Assembly (NCBI GenBank): GCA_018398585.1
Contig: JAGTTD010000016.1
Span: forward strand, 28,009,212 to 28,073,211
Length of the DNA stretch: 64,000 nt
From: Simmondsia chinensis
Taxonomy: Eukaryota; Streptophyta; Magnoliopsida; Caryophyllales; Simmondsiaceae
Reading direction: 5' to 3'
The notes under the pieces were generated by a model that saw nothing but the letters and a program-made list of their open reading frames with translations, searched no databases and had not been told where the DNA came from. A program made the position numbers and the translations under genes. Below, piece by piece: positions 46,601-64,000 of the stretch. The stretch's first letter is position 1, and every line of letters begins with the position of its first letter.

Positions 46601-49600
46601 CTACGCATAACAAAAAAGATTTCTAGATCCACCACTACACTAGACTGAGGCCTCATTGACTTACAACCAGTATAGACGTATCAGAACTGCAACAACTACC
46701 TCAAAATCCATTATGTAATGCCTATAACTTTACGCAATGTGCTTTATTTGATTCCATTCATACAACCATGAACGTCAAAGAATATCGAGTAACTAGCTGA
46801 AGTTTTATAGTACCTGCACATATCCAGTTTCACCTCTCCACCTCTCATCCGGTTGTGATAATACTGGAACAATTGTAACGCCAGACGCTTCCCAATTTTT
46901 GAACTTATCCTGTATCAAAAGAAAATCGCAAGAAGGTTGAAAACTATAACAGAATAACATAATGGAGTTACTTCCTCTTTGGACCCAAATGTTTGAAAAT
47001 TTGTTCAAAATGGTCCCTCGTCTTCTTTCGTTTTGTTTAAAGTAGCTCTTCAAGTTTTATTTTATAACAAAGTTGGTCCTACGCCTTTTAATTTTTACAT
47101 AGTATCGGTCACTAGTTGGAGGATCAATTTGGTCACCAAATAAAGCCTGAAGGACTATTTTGAACAAAAAAGGATGAGTGACCAATTTAAACAAACTTAC
47201 AAATATTGCGAACTAACACGGTAAATAACTTGACTCCATAGGATGCTTTTTTAATTCACAGATTACTTATGAAACAAATTTATGTAATCATCAAAGATGA
47301 TGAGCCATTAAACCTGATAAGCCATTCTCTGAAGATTCCTAGCTCCATAATAGAGCCTCACATCTGATCTTTTGTCTGCATCGAAGCCGGACTCTATAAG
47401 AGATCTGATTGGACTGCAAGTGACAAATCGAACAGAATAGATAAGTTAGAACTACACACATCACTAAAATGATAGTAAGAATCTAAGTTAGGTTGAGTTG
47501 GATATGAGAATCGGACATGGGATGTGTTCAAAAGTTAGATTCGGTCATTTTTAAGATTTTTGTACTTTTTTGGTCTAATTTGAGGTGTCCAAATGTCATA
47601 ACAACGTCCAAGTTCTCTTATAGGACATGGGTACTTTATAGTCGAATGGAAATCAAAGTAACTAGAGACGTAAGATTGTTCAAGAGATGAGAGATTCCAC
47701 AAAAGAACCCAATAGTAAAGAAATTACCGATTAGACCATTGATATCATATGAGTGCAACCAAAGGAAATCCACATTTACCCCCAAACACACACATACTCA
47801 TAGATAAGCATCTTGCACCTAATCTAAGGATTCTTATGTATCTCTACCTCGGGGACGATGGTTGAACAGCCCCATACCCAACCAACTAAGTATTAGGTAC
47901 TTAGTTTTAAGCAAACATGTGCTTGACAAATAGAAATAACCGAGTTTATTCAAATAATCGAATAATATGCCTCCAGGCTCTTATTAAATTGTAATACTAA
48001 CAATCCCCTAATAAGATAACAAACAAACCAACCTAAATAGAAGTCAAATTCTAATCTTAAAGAAATCCTAATAATTCCTAAAAGATAGGATTTACAACAA
48101 TTTAAATTATCAGCAATTATCAGTAAATAACAAACTCCATCACACTCAATTTGAACCCTCAGCTGAATTTATATCTTCAGTCAAATTGGAGCACGCATCT
48201 CAGGTTCCTCTCCCATTTGTTTTACCTTTGCTTGCAGGTTAAATATTGACAGTTTTACACGTCAATACCGTAAATGACGTTTCATTGACTTCATCTTCCT
48301 CGACATTTCACATAGCATCATCTTCCCTTACGCTCCTACCCAAAGTTGTAATTTGCTAATACATGCAACTTTTGCAGAAGTAGACATCAACAGAGAATTA
48401 CACCAGCGATATAGAAATGCCTATAAAATCTTTACTGACTGAATAGTACCTAAAATTTCTTATCGAACAAAAGGAAGCAAAAAAAAATCCAGTATTACCC
48501 TCAATGAGCTTATGGAAAAGTGAGAAAGTGATTTATTATCAGCATCAAATTTGAATTGCCATCATAATTTTAATGATATTGATGACAGCATGGAAGAAAA
48601 AGAGCACCAAAATAGTCAGTGGAAAATGTAACATTGTATATGATATTTCTGATATAATTTGCATTCCGACACAGAGGGAGAGCTGCTCCAAGCATATTAT
48701 TTCAGTATTTCAAAGCAGTACTTAAAAGGGAAGTTTCAAACCACAGTAGAATCCCAACCTACTTTCAAAAGCACCCAAAACCCTGCTTCTCTTCAACGGC
48801 CAAAAGTCAAGACCTCCCTCCCTCTATGTTCTGCAGTGTGACAGATTCTGGTTGGACCCAACGAAAAAAGTGGAGCTTCTCAAGCTCCTTTCTTTCGATT
48901 GAAAGCATTTTACATCTCAATTCTATGGCAATAACCACGAATAGGGAAAATGTTATCCTCATAATCCCACATCATATGCTTCAATTCAATATTAACTTGG
49001 CCAAGCGAAACCTCATACAAATTTATAGAATGAAATCTTTTTAGCTACAAAGACAAATTTTTGCGAAGAAGCTACTTTTGATTGAAAATATTTGTGACAA
49101 AAAATTTTCAACAAGACAATGTTTTTCTTTGGACCAAATGGAGCCTCAGTGGTGTTGTAAATTAGCAACAAAAACAGACCCTTTTCTAACAATATGTCAA
49201 CAATAGCAGGGACCAGAATCTGGTTTTCCTTAAACAATAAAACGCATCAATTATGATATCACTTTACTAAAGATCTGTTGGTGGATCAAGGAAGAACTTA
49301 ATTAACAATTCAAAATTGCTCATGATAAACTTGCTGACTTGCAAACGAATGCAAAAATTGCAACAGTTGAAATGTCTCGTATGCATTGAAACTTAGAGAA
49401 GGGATATTGAAATGTGGCTAGGTCACTCAATCTGTGAGGTAGAGACCGGTATGCTCCACTCTAGCAGGCCAAGATGCTACTTCTAGTCTATTGCAAGAAG
49501 AATTATGGACAACGTAGATACAACGAATAGGCAAGATGCAACTACATGCAAATGAGTTTGCCTTGTTACTTATAATGGTATCAGAAATTTTTGAACAAGA

Positions 49601-51731
49601 GATTGCAAGTTCAAATCTCAATCATGCCTAATCGTTATATTACTATAGATCAAACACAAGGATGACATGGCAGGAGAAGTATCCATACTTCAAGACCCAA
49701 GAGCATTAAAATGAAGGGTGTGCAATACCATAAAATTATTCATACGCCTTCACCTAATAGTCTAAAGTATTCAGATAGTTGATTCATATCAACCGACTGC
49801 AATTCATTCTCCAACGTACCCCACCAGCTAAGCAGCATTGTGCTTAGAGGTTACCATAAAATCAAGTGCTAACTGCTTACTAAAAACAATATACAAATGA
49901 GACCTTCATTTAGCAGTATAACACCAGCATAAAGAGGCAATAGGTTCAAATCCTAAACCCTGTTTACTTGAAAAACCGATCGTAAATTTGTCACAAATCC
50001 CTTGAAATATTGCTTGAAATCAAGGTGACCCAATGAGTGTTTTATTTCATCAAACACACCCCTAAAGTATCAATTTGTATTAATTCGACATGCTATCGCA
50101 GTTTCATCCTATGGCTTTAACTCCATTAGCAATAAGAATAATGAGCGTGTTATGCCATAGTTAGAGTTGGATCGGATGGAATCACAATGGCTTTCCATTG
50201 ATACTACTTGATATTATTATTCTGATAAAACTAATGCTCTATTTGGTTAAAGAGAGAACATTTTCAATACGAAAATTCTTCTCCATAAAATATTTTCAAT
50301 TAAAAATATCTCTTCCCTTAAATTTGTCTTTCTATCTGAATAAAATGGTTTCATTTTATAAACTTATACAAGGTTTATGCTTAGGCAAGTTGAGATTGAA
50401 ATAAAGCATAAGATGTGAAATTAGAACAGAAAATATTTTCCCTCTGTAAAGGAAAATGTTTTCCCTTTTCACTGAGGGGGGATGAAAATGTTTTCAGTAT
50501 TTGTAGTTGTTGCTATAAGGTTATAGAAAAGGCAACGGAATTGAGAGGTAAAATATTTTCAACCAAAACAACAGAGCCTAAATGTTCAATCTACATAACA
50601 ATCCACAAAACGAAGCAAAACCCAGAATTTCAACTATCAAATCAGCAGTCCAAATGACAAATAAATCTTACGGAAAAAAAAAGTACATACATGAAGTTTT
50701 GTCAAAGAACCAACTGGGGCAAAAGCTTAAGTTAATTGGTGAACGCCCAAGAATAATTTTATACTTTAACATGTCTCCTCGTGCAAATGCCTGTTGGGTT
50801 TAAAGTATGGAAATTACACAAGCCCACCTCATATATTGTGCTTAAATTATATTAATATTGAAGGGGGCTATTAGGATTCAAACATGTAACACTCAAATAT
50901 CATGTCAATGAACGAACTCTGCCAAAAGTTCGACAAACTAAGGAATGATTTTATATTTTGACACATCCTCTCACACGAATGCACATTCATTGGGTTTGAA
51001 GCATAAATATTTCACAGGTCTATCTCATACCTTGATACCAGGTCAAAAACTAAAGGAACCAATTATCTCAAAAGCTTAAGTTAATGGGTGAAGACACAGA
51101 TATTGTTTTATACTCTATGAAGTCTAAATTCAAAATCATGAAAATCATACCTAATCCCAGAACCGGTGGCGAAAATCAACACACTCTGGTACTCCTCAGG
51201 AGGCGAAATCTGACCCAAATCGAACCCATTCCCCATAATCGGGCTGAGCTCCACCAAATCGCCCTTTCTCAACCCACAAAGCAGCTCCGCCGTCGATCCC
51301 GCAACGCTCTTCACTAGACACTCAAACTCCCCTTTCACGGCAGCATGCTCCGGCGCCGACGAGATCGCCATAAACGCCGGCTTGGCGGCTCCGGCTACCC
51401 GGATCTGGAGGTACTGACCGGGCCGAGTGTGGGACGCGGCGAGGTCAGGCGTGTCGGAGACGTCGAGGGTGACGTGGAATAGGGACTCGGCGGCGGGTTC
51501 GACGAGGGAGATAGGGGAGGAAGTCCAGGATGCAGTGGCGTCTTGCCGGACTGCGGCGGAGACAACGGATAGGAAGCGACGGCGGTGGTGGTGGTGGTGG
51601 TGGTGGGGGATGGGGAAGCGGGAGGTTAAGCGGCGGAGGAGAGACATGGGAGGGGAGGGGAGGGAAACGCGAGCATGAGGGGAAGAGAGAGAGAGAGGGA
51701 GAGGAGGGTGAGAAGAGAGAGAAATGGCCAT
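43642..51731 (-). CDS. FAD/NAD(P)-binding oxidoreductase, fruit protein pKIWI502 type
   Basis: Five exons: 51151-51731, 47314-47413, 46814-46909, 45602-45682 and 43642-43704. All have GT..AG borders and consistent phase, giving 306 residues. Residues 1-60 are Ser/Leu/Arg-rich with seven consecutive His (43-49), probably an organellar (likely plastid) transit peptide. The ferredoxin-reductase-like fold follows: RPGQYLQIRV (103-112, FAD side), KPAFMAISSAP (117-127), then the nucleotide-binding ATGSGISPIRSLIES (from 188), RLYYGARN, GYVQ and the C-terminus EVTSILVADGVSIDKILKNF. The family is related to ferredoxin-NADP reductase and cytochrome b5 reductase modules. Its substrate is not known. Intron 1 (3.7 kb) is full of TRIM and MITE insertions. 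Confidence 0.93.
44250..44502 (-). mobile_element. 5S rRNA-headed SINE, subtype C
   Basis: Flanks ATTTCCTTTGTTTA (44236-44249) and ATTTCCTTGGTTTA (44503-44516) are a 14-bp duplication with one mismatch. The head is well kept (CAAGCACGCTTAACTTCAGA, GGTCACCCATCCTAGTACTA). The minus-strand start is GGTTCATTTACTAGGCACTA. It lies in intron 4 of the oxidoreductase gene. Confidence 0.92.
44593..44700. repeat. 54-bp tandem duplication
   Basis: ATCAAATACCAGCTCAGTAC... and ATCAAATACCAGCTTAGTAC... follow each other at a 54-bp period, both ending AATACAGGA. In intron 4 of the oxidoreductase gene. Confidence 0.85.
45729..46022 (-). mobile_element. TRIM-like element, reverse
   Basis: Two inverted LTRs contain AAAAGCTTAAGCT..ATGG and GGTTTTATATTCT/GGTTTTGTACTCT. 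The inverted primer site GCTCTGATACCA is near 45940-45951 and the purine tract (CCCCTCACGTGAA) near 45808. It lies 46 bp upstream of exon 4 of the oxidoreductase gene. Confidence 0.8.
46970..47242. mobile_element. Foldback MITE, family 6
   Basis: GAGTTACTTCCTCTTTGG at the left and GGTAAATAACTTGACTCC at the right, with GTTCAAAATGGTCCCTC-type arms. Related to 61470-61995. In intron 2 of the oxidoreductase gene. Confidence 0.55.
47414..49559. other. Oxidoreductase intron 1, mostly unassigned
   Basis: No coding signal. Positions about 48880-49148 resemble a worn PIF-type MITE (GAAAATGTTATCC ... CCAAATGGAGCC). The rest is AT-rich. Confidence 0.4.
49560..49800 (+). mobile_element. Worn TRIM-like element
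   Basis: ATGGTATCAGAAATTTTTG resembles the primer site region, followed by AGTTCAAATCTC (B box). A degenerate 3' LTR follows (CAATACCATAAAATTATTC, CCTTCACCTAATAG). The 5' LTR is not recognisable. Confidence 0.5.
50235..50578. mobile_element. PIF/Harbinger-type MITE
   Basis: Ends TGCTCTATTTGGTT and AACCAAAACAACAGAGCC are inverted, flanked by TAA on both sides. The interior has GAAAATATTTTC-type phrases. In intron 1 of the oxidoreductase gene. Confidence 0.7.
50700..51118 (-). mobile_element. TRIM-like tandem with three LTRs
   Basis: Reverse LTRs at 50700-50771, about 50913-50963 (shortened) and about 51041-51118 are separated by two internal regions, each with the CCTC(G/A)..GCAAATG and CACAAGCCCA/CACAGGTCTA phrases. 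This LTR-internal-LTR-internal-LTR form usually comes from recombination. It ends 33 bp from the exon-1 donor of the oxidoreductase gene. Confidence 0.75.
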
Positions 51732-52649
51732 GGCTCTTCAGGTAGAGAAGGTTATATGTTAGAGAGAGAGAGAGAGCGCCGCCGTGGAAGGTGGCGGTGA
51801 GTGGTGGCGGTGTCAAAAATGGTGAGCTTGTAGGGGGTGCGTCAATGTGGGACTTCTGTGGATTGATATTGAGAGGCCACCCATGATGAGGATTGCCTTC
51901 GTAAAATTTGACACCATATGGTAATACAATACGATAAAAAAGAGTTTGGATTAGAGTTTTTAAAGTTAGATTGAGTTTGAGTTTATCGGTTTAGGTGAAT
52001 GGATTAAATTTAAGATCGACCATTTAACTCGTTTTTAACATACTTGACCTGTTTATATAGTTATGTCGAATATTTGAGTGATGTGCTACTATTATTACAT
52101 ATAGATTTTGGTAGTATATCCTATATATGATAATTTAAATTATATTTAATTATATTAATTTGATAGTTTATTTTAAGAATTATAGATATGACGTATATTT
52201 ATTGTTAATATCAATTATGATATGAGTTATTGGTATGTTTGTAAGTTGACATAATAGCATTTAATAAAAAAATTATCAATATAATTACACATGGGTTAAT
52301 AATTTGGTTAGTAAAGGTTGAGAGTTCGAAACTCGTTCAATAATCATGTTAGGCTCGAGTTAACTCAATTTCTAAGACTCCTGGCATAATACAAACACAA
52401 ACATAACCCAACATGACACATTTGTTAGCCCTAAATTAGGCCCAAAGCCACGAGTTTTTCCAAATGTTCATCAAAAGAATCAAATATTCAGTTAATTATT
52501 TTTGATTAACAACTTATTCTTAATGAAGTTTCATTTTTGTTTATTTCACAGGTCCAATAAGTGAAAAGCGAATTTAAGTAACAGATGTTTGGCTTATTAA
52601 ACTAACAATTTGTCAACACATGGTTAATAGATTGTCAAAATATGCTCTG
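51732..52649. other. 5' region of the oxidoreductase gene
   Basis: A (GA)n run near 51760-51775 (CT-rich on the transcribed strand) lies in the probable leader. Beyond about 51950 the sequence is AT-rich with no feature. Confidence 0.4.
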
Positions 52650-52862
52650 CTTGTGCTATGTACTACTATAATACTATATTGCTCTCATGCTTTCAGGCTT
52701 CTATGTTTTCATGACGACACGCTCCTCAGGTTGGCGGTCTTCGGAAACAACCTCCCTTTAGAGTAGCACCCTAAAAAGGAAAGGTTACGTACATCCACCC
52801 GGAACCTTACGTATGCAGGAGGCCTTGTGGTACTGAGATTGTCGTTATTGTTATTGTATAAG
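52650..52862 (+). mobile_element. LINE/SINE 3' tail
   Basis: A T-rich LINE-like 3' UTR (TGCTCTGCTTGTGCTATGTA) precedes CTCAGGTTGGCGGTCTTCGG, GGAAAGGTTACGTACATCCA and a (GTT/ATT)n end. No 5S head. Confidence 0.6.
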
Positions 52863-53159
52863 CTTGATAGTACATTGATAATGATTCATTAGTTGCTCAA
52901 ATAGTTTCGGATACCTGATGTAAGATAATGGCTTCTTAGTATCTTTTGAGCTCCAATCGGATTAATTGTATTACTAAATTGAGTGAAGAAGAATCTCAAA
53001 CATACAAATAGCTTATCAAATTAAGTTCAAACAAAGATTCAAATTCTTGTTTATGGCATGACTCGAGCTCAAATTAGTCAAGATTTAACTAAAAGAGATG
53101 CTTTTCTTTTTTTTAGTTCTCAAACACTTAATAGACAAGCATAATTTAACTAACACTAG

Positions 53160-53420
53160 TGCCCCTAGACTTATATGGCTACCCATTTGATTTACCTGAT
53201 ATATCTGTGAGCTATTTTATTACCTATTATTACTTTATGCTTTCTATATGCTTAACCTGTGCCGTTCTTTATTTGCTCTTATACTTAAATGCTTTTATTA
53301 CTTTTTGCTTTTATGCTTTTCAGGTTAAGAGTTCTCGGACATAGCCACCCTAAAGGGGTACATCTGCATACATATCATCCCCGAAACCTTGCATATGCGA
53401 GAGCCCTTCCGATATAAAAT
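53160..53420 (+). mobile_element. LINE 3' end, worn
   Basis: A pyrimidine-rich UTR-like stretch (TTTATGCTTTCTATATGC) is followed by CAGGTTAAGAGTTCTCGGA and GCATACATATCATCCCC..GAGAGCCCTTCCG, a diverged shared tail. Confidence 0.5.
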
Positions 53421-53606
53421 AGCTAAGGAACATGTGATGTAATATTAGAATTTATATTTGCAATTGTAATTGTAATCTAGTATAAGAAAAAAGATTGATA
53501 TCCAGATGAAAATGTTATGGTAAGAAAGGCGTTCTCATATAACTTTTTACATTGAAAAGAAAGACTTCCGAGCAATTCCTGATAAAAGATTTTTCTAAAA
53601 CATTAC

Positions 53607-53743
53607 AACCACAACAACAACAACAAACTCAATGTCTTAAAAGCTCCCATATAAGCAGAGTCTGGGGAAAGGAGTAAGATATATGCAACCTTACCTCTTC
53701 AGGGTACTATCATGAAGGGAGGTTGAGTCCGAAGACCCCCAAC
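53607..53743 (-). mobile_element. SINE/LINE tail fragment 1
   Basis: (CAA)n, then CTCCCATATAAGCAGAGTC and CAACCTTACCTCTTCAGGG. No head. Immediately followed by another tail in the same orientation. Confidence 0.6.
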
Positions 53744-53850
53744 CTAACAACAACAACAACAGACACAGTGCCTCAAAGAATCCCGCATAAACAGGGTCTG
53801 GAGGATGAGATGTGCGCAGCCAAGGGAGGTTGTATCCGATAACCCCCAAA
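53744..53850 (-). mobile_element. SINE/LINE tail fragment 2
   Basis: (CAA)n, GACACAGTGCCTCAAAGAA, TCCCGCATAAACAGGGTC and GTGCGCAGCC. A head-to-tail second tail beside fragment 1, with an internal deletion. Confidence 0.6.
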
Positions 53851-54651
53851 TTTAACTATTCAATCAGCTGTCATGTTTAACATTACCATAGCAATGAACT
53901 AATTGAACTGTTGTCGCATTCCCAAAGCCATGCACAATAGACTATTCAAGATGAAGATTCTCTAAAACCCAACCTAAAATTAGTTATTAATATTTTTGAA
54001 GTTTATAGTATTTTAAGGCATGTTTGGTATCATTCTCTTTTAAGATTTTTAATTTTTCAAAACCTAAAAATAAGTTTTGAAACTATCTTTTTTTTTTAAT
54101 TTTAAATTTTCTATTTTTAATTTTTAATTAAATTAGAAAAAACAAAAAATCAAAATCAAAATCTTCAAGGAAAAAAAAAGCATTTCCAAATTAAGGTTTT
54201 TAATTTCTCAAAAGTTAAAAAATTACAAATAGAAAACTATAGCACACTTTGGTCAAAAATATATATATATATATAGCAAACATATTCTCAACGTTTTCAA
54301 AATACCCTTCAATATTTTAACGGGTACCAAGAAAAAACACATTAAATAACAGAAGGGACCTCCAACAACTATCTCAAAAAGCTCCCGCCAAGTCGGGTGC
54401 CAATGAGGTTGGTAAAACCCATTACCGCCTAATACCCGCATAGTTGGGGCAGTTATGGATATAGCGGGTAGCAAGTACGGGTTGGGTGTATGGGGCTAAT
54501 AAAAGTATAGTGTTGCACCCGCTTCGCCCCGGTCCATATCTGCCACGCACCACCTTATACTCACTATACCTACTCCATTTTGTATCTATTAACATTCAAA
54601 TTAAAAAATACATGTTAAATTTAATTATCTAAATTATTTATCAATGTTATA

Positions 54652-55447
54652 GCACACACAAAAGATGAAGGTGGCAGAGCTGCGAATGCTAAGGTGGATG
54701 TGCGGACACACAAGGAAGGATAGGATCAGAAACGAAATCAAAAGAGGCCAATTGGGAGTAGCCTCCATTGAAGATAAATTGAGGGAGCAACGTCTGAGGT
54801 GGTTCAAACATGTTAGAAGGAGACCGGACAACGCTCCAGTAAGGAGATGCGAACAGCCCCTCACTACACTAAGCAGAAGATGTAGAGGCAGGCCAAAGAA
54901 GAGATGGCTTGAGACAATCCGACAAGACCTCACCCACCTAAACCTTCGGGAGGAGATGGCCTTAGATAGGGCCCAATGGAGGGCTAGCATAAGGGTAATA
55001 GATGCTCCGGTTGGAGTAGGGTAACCCAGCTTTTTAGTGCTAGGCCTTGACGTCCTCTTGGCACACGTAGGCCGTGTACTGGTTATCTTGAGCTGTTACC
55101 TGCTACTTGTCTACTTATCTTTATCTCTATTCTCTATCTCTATCACTATCCTCCATCTCTATCATTACCTTCATCTTATCTGTTGATGTGTGCTTGATAT
55201 GGCTTGCTTTGAGTTGGTTGTTCTGCTCGTCGTGTGTTTTGTCCTATTCATGATTGATGTTATCCTGCTGCTAGGTCTTTCGCTCTATGTTGCGGACCAG
55301 ATTCTTAAGGTTGGGAGTCCTCGGAAACAGCCTCTCTTCAAGGTGGCCCCTTAAAGGAGGAAGGCTGCATGCATCTACCCCTCCCAGACCCTGCTTGTGC
55401 GGGAGCCCTTGGAAGCACTGGGTCTATTATTGTTGTTGTTGTTGTTG
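54652..55447 (+). mobile_element. 5'-truncated RTE-type LINE
   Basis: Exact 17-bp duplication TATTTATCAATGTTATA at 54635-54651 and 55448-55464. It holds the end of ORF2 (54665-55024), about 280 bp of 3' UTR, then from about 55308 the tail shared with the 5S-headed SINEs (AGGTTGGGAGTCCTCGGAAA, GGAAGGCTGCATGCATC, GCGGGAGCCCTTGG), ending in (TTG)n. This is the likely donor family of the SINE tails. Confidence 0.9.
54665..55024 (+). pseudogene. C-terminal 119 residues of RTE LINE ORF2
   Basis: The reading frame is intact from MKVAELRMLRWMCGHTRKDR through EQRLRWFKHVRRR, CRGRPKKRW and EEMALDRAQWR to a TAA. This is the C-terminal segment found after the reverse transcriptase in plant RTE LINE ORF2 proteins. 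The polymerase and endonuclease are lost by 5' truncation, so it is a fragment and probably not expressed. Confidence 0.88.
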
Positions 55448-55696
55448 TATTTATCAATGTTATAACAAAAAATAATTGAACTCATAAAATTAGTATCGAA
55501 TAATTAATGCGGGCCAGTATGGATATCCAAAGATAATGAGGCAGGTATGAATATAGATTCGCACCCGCTAAAGTGGGCATAGGTATCCACTTCATACTCG
55601 TGGCAGATAATGGAGTAGATAGGGGTATGGATTTAGGTGGCGTACGGGTATGGAGGAAGCATCCCCTGTGCCAATCCTATCCATTGTCATCCCTGC

Positions 55697-55966
55697 CGCC
55701 AAGGCAGGGTCTGGGAAGGATGAGATCTACGCAGTCTTACCCCTACCCTATAGGGAGGGTTTTTCCCAAGGGCACCCAACCACAAAAAGCAAGAAACATT
55801 TAAGCAGCAACAAGAACAGACATATAAGCTTAAAGGGCTGTGAACTAGCACTAGTATGCAATGCCGGCCTCTCCTAAAAGCTATTTTCAAGTATCACTTA
55901 ACTCTATCTAAGACCATCTCGTCATTAAAGTTTAGGCGGATAAAGTTCATACCTAGTCGTTTCCAT
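55697..55966 (-). mobile_element. Worn RTE LINE 3' end, reverse
   Basis: CAGGGTCTGGGAAGG and CTACGCAGTCTTACCCC are the inverted tail. Farther right, CTAAGACCATCTCGTC..AAAGTTTAGG matches the inverted ORF2 end. It abuts the right end of the hAT MITE. Confidence 0.6.
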
Positions 55967-56383
55967 CAAGCTTTTCTTAGGCCTGCTTCTACCACTCTTC
56001 CAGTGTTGTATTATGTAAGAAAAAAGGCTAAATGAAAGAGCCATTGCGCAGAGAAAATCATTGCAATTTCAATAAATTCAAAATCTGGCCATCAAAAAAC
56101 CAGCAAAAAAAATACAGAGGTTTCCAACTTTGACTCATAACTCCCTTATTCAATAACAGGGAGAGAGAATTGGGAGATACTGCTAGCTCAGCTAGCCCCC
56201 TCACCTCCACCTTACTATCACACACTCTTGAACAACCCAAGAACGAACACAGATAATTTCAAATTCTTGGTATTTTCAGCTCCCAATAATAAAAAAATGA
56301 CCTATTAACTGAATTATTTCATTTCTGCAATTATCGAAAAAAAGGAACTAACCGGAAGAACGAAGGAGAGGAAGAGAGGCGGA

Positions 56384-63247
<6,864 letters not shown>

Positions 63248-64000
63248 CGGAGGAGAGAGAGAGAGGTGGAGAGAGACTAGGGTTTGGATGTTCGCAGTTT
63301 ATAGAGTGTTGAGATGGGGGTGGGGAATCTGGGATGGTCGTAAACGACGTCGTTTGGAGGTGTTGAAATTATTCCTCTTTTTTTTTTAAGCACAATTCTT
63401 TTTTGTTTTCAATGCCGCATTTGATAGCCATATTAATTAAATTTTCATGAAAAATTATAATTCTCAGAAATTTATTTTTTTATCAAATTTTTAAGAAGTA
63501 GATATAAAATATCTAATTATCATAATAAAAATTAAAATTTTCTTTAAAAATCTTGTAAAAATATTAACTCTTACAAAAACTTACCAACGCAGTTAAATGG
63601 GACATGGTTTCCCTGGCATTACGTCATTTCCATTAAAATTTAAGTTTACAAGAATAAATGCAATTTCATATTTGCTACATAGAACAAAATTTGTATTTCC
63701 ACGGCAGTAAAAATTAAACAAATTTTGAACAACTTTACTCAATTGTTTTTCTCACTTTACCCCTCTTTATCCTTTTTACCCAATTATCAAACAAAGCATT
63801 AGTGTCAGCTAATGATATACTCTTGAATTGTCACTGCCTCTGAGGCATAACCACCTGCACCAACATTATTCTATTTGTGCAGCTTACCATATTTATATAC
63901 GATTTTTCCTGGTGTAAGTGATCCGAGCTATTTGTAAGTAGCTTAAATAAAACTTGACTCCAACTCAAGTTAATTGAGTTTGAGTTTGTCGAAATGATAT
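63248..64000. other. 5' region of the ATP synthase beta gene
   Basis: The leader side near 63248-63360 is GA-rich on the plus strand (CT-rich on the transcribed strand). A TTTATAGA (63299-63306) lies about 55 bp from the ATG. No firm promoter element can be named. From 63380 on it is AT-rich with no gene seen. Confidence 0.4.

Larger units (their letters stand above)
54394..55696. mobile_element. hAT-type MITE split by a LINE
   Basis: Worn relative of the elements at 6291 and 10224: GGGTGCCAATGAGG..GGTAAAACCC at the left, GTGCCAATCC..CCATTGTCATCCCTG at the right, with CGGGTA motifs between. The LINE at 54652-55447 is nested in it. Confidence 0.65.

Overview
This is plant nuclear DNA, from a eudicot and possibly an asterid (low confidence on the clade). 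It is AT-rich, its genes have many introns with GT..AG borders, and it is packed with small retroposons and MITEs. Four single-gene loci and one partial gene, all on the minus strand, hold the recognisable host coding sequence. From left to right they are: an LPR1/LPR2-type multicopper ferroxidase (visible coding 683-8225, its last exon(s) beyond the left edge); a cytosolic-type ribose-5-phosphate isomerase (16986-17789, one exon); a PADRE/DUF4228 protein (36867-37328, one exon); an FAD/NAD(P)-binding oxidoreductase of the fruit-protein pKIWI502 type (43642-51731, five exons); and the mitochondrial F1-ATPase beta subunit (56384-63247, nine exons). I rebuilt exon borders by eye from reading frame, splice sites and family knowledge. 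The genes are functionally unrelated and there is no operon logic.

Most of the rest is mobile DNA. The most striking component is a SINE family whose head is a 5S rRNA copy and whose tail is about 140 bp shared with the 3' end of an RTE-type LINE also present here (54652-55447). Copies lie at 1688, 4969, 13002, 16153, 18416, 26822, 42308 and 44250. One compound copy at 30431-31518 has five tandem 5S heads before a single tail and is bounded by an exact 18-bp target-site duplication. Several other copies keep 12-18 bp duplications, so these are retroposons, not 5S genes and not Cassandra-type LTR elements.

Other elements are: a tiny TRIM-like family with 72-bp LTRs and an initiator-Met primer site; two tRNA-type SINE families; an internally deleted Ty3/gypsy chromovirus (21187-23469); hAT-type, Mutator-type and PIF/Harbinger-type MITEs, recognised by 8-, 9- and 3-bp duplications; a 685-bp tandem duplication (11596-12965); and a very large imperfect inverted repeat (37928-41575) with MITEs nested in one arm. 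Nesting is common: SINE in MITE, MITE in LTR, LINE in MITE, TRIM in SINE array, gypsy in MITE.

Elements also crowd gene introns and often sit very near splice sites. One SINE ends about 5 bp from the 5' splice site of ferroxidase exon 3. Intron 1 of the ATP synthase gene carries extra copies of its own exon/intron junction and a run of 34 Gs. The remaining sequence is AT-rich intron or intergenic DNA in which I see no gene.
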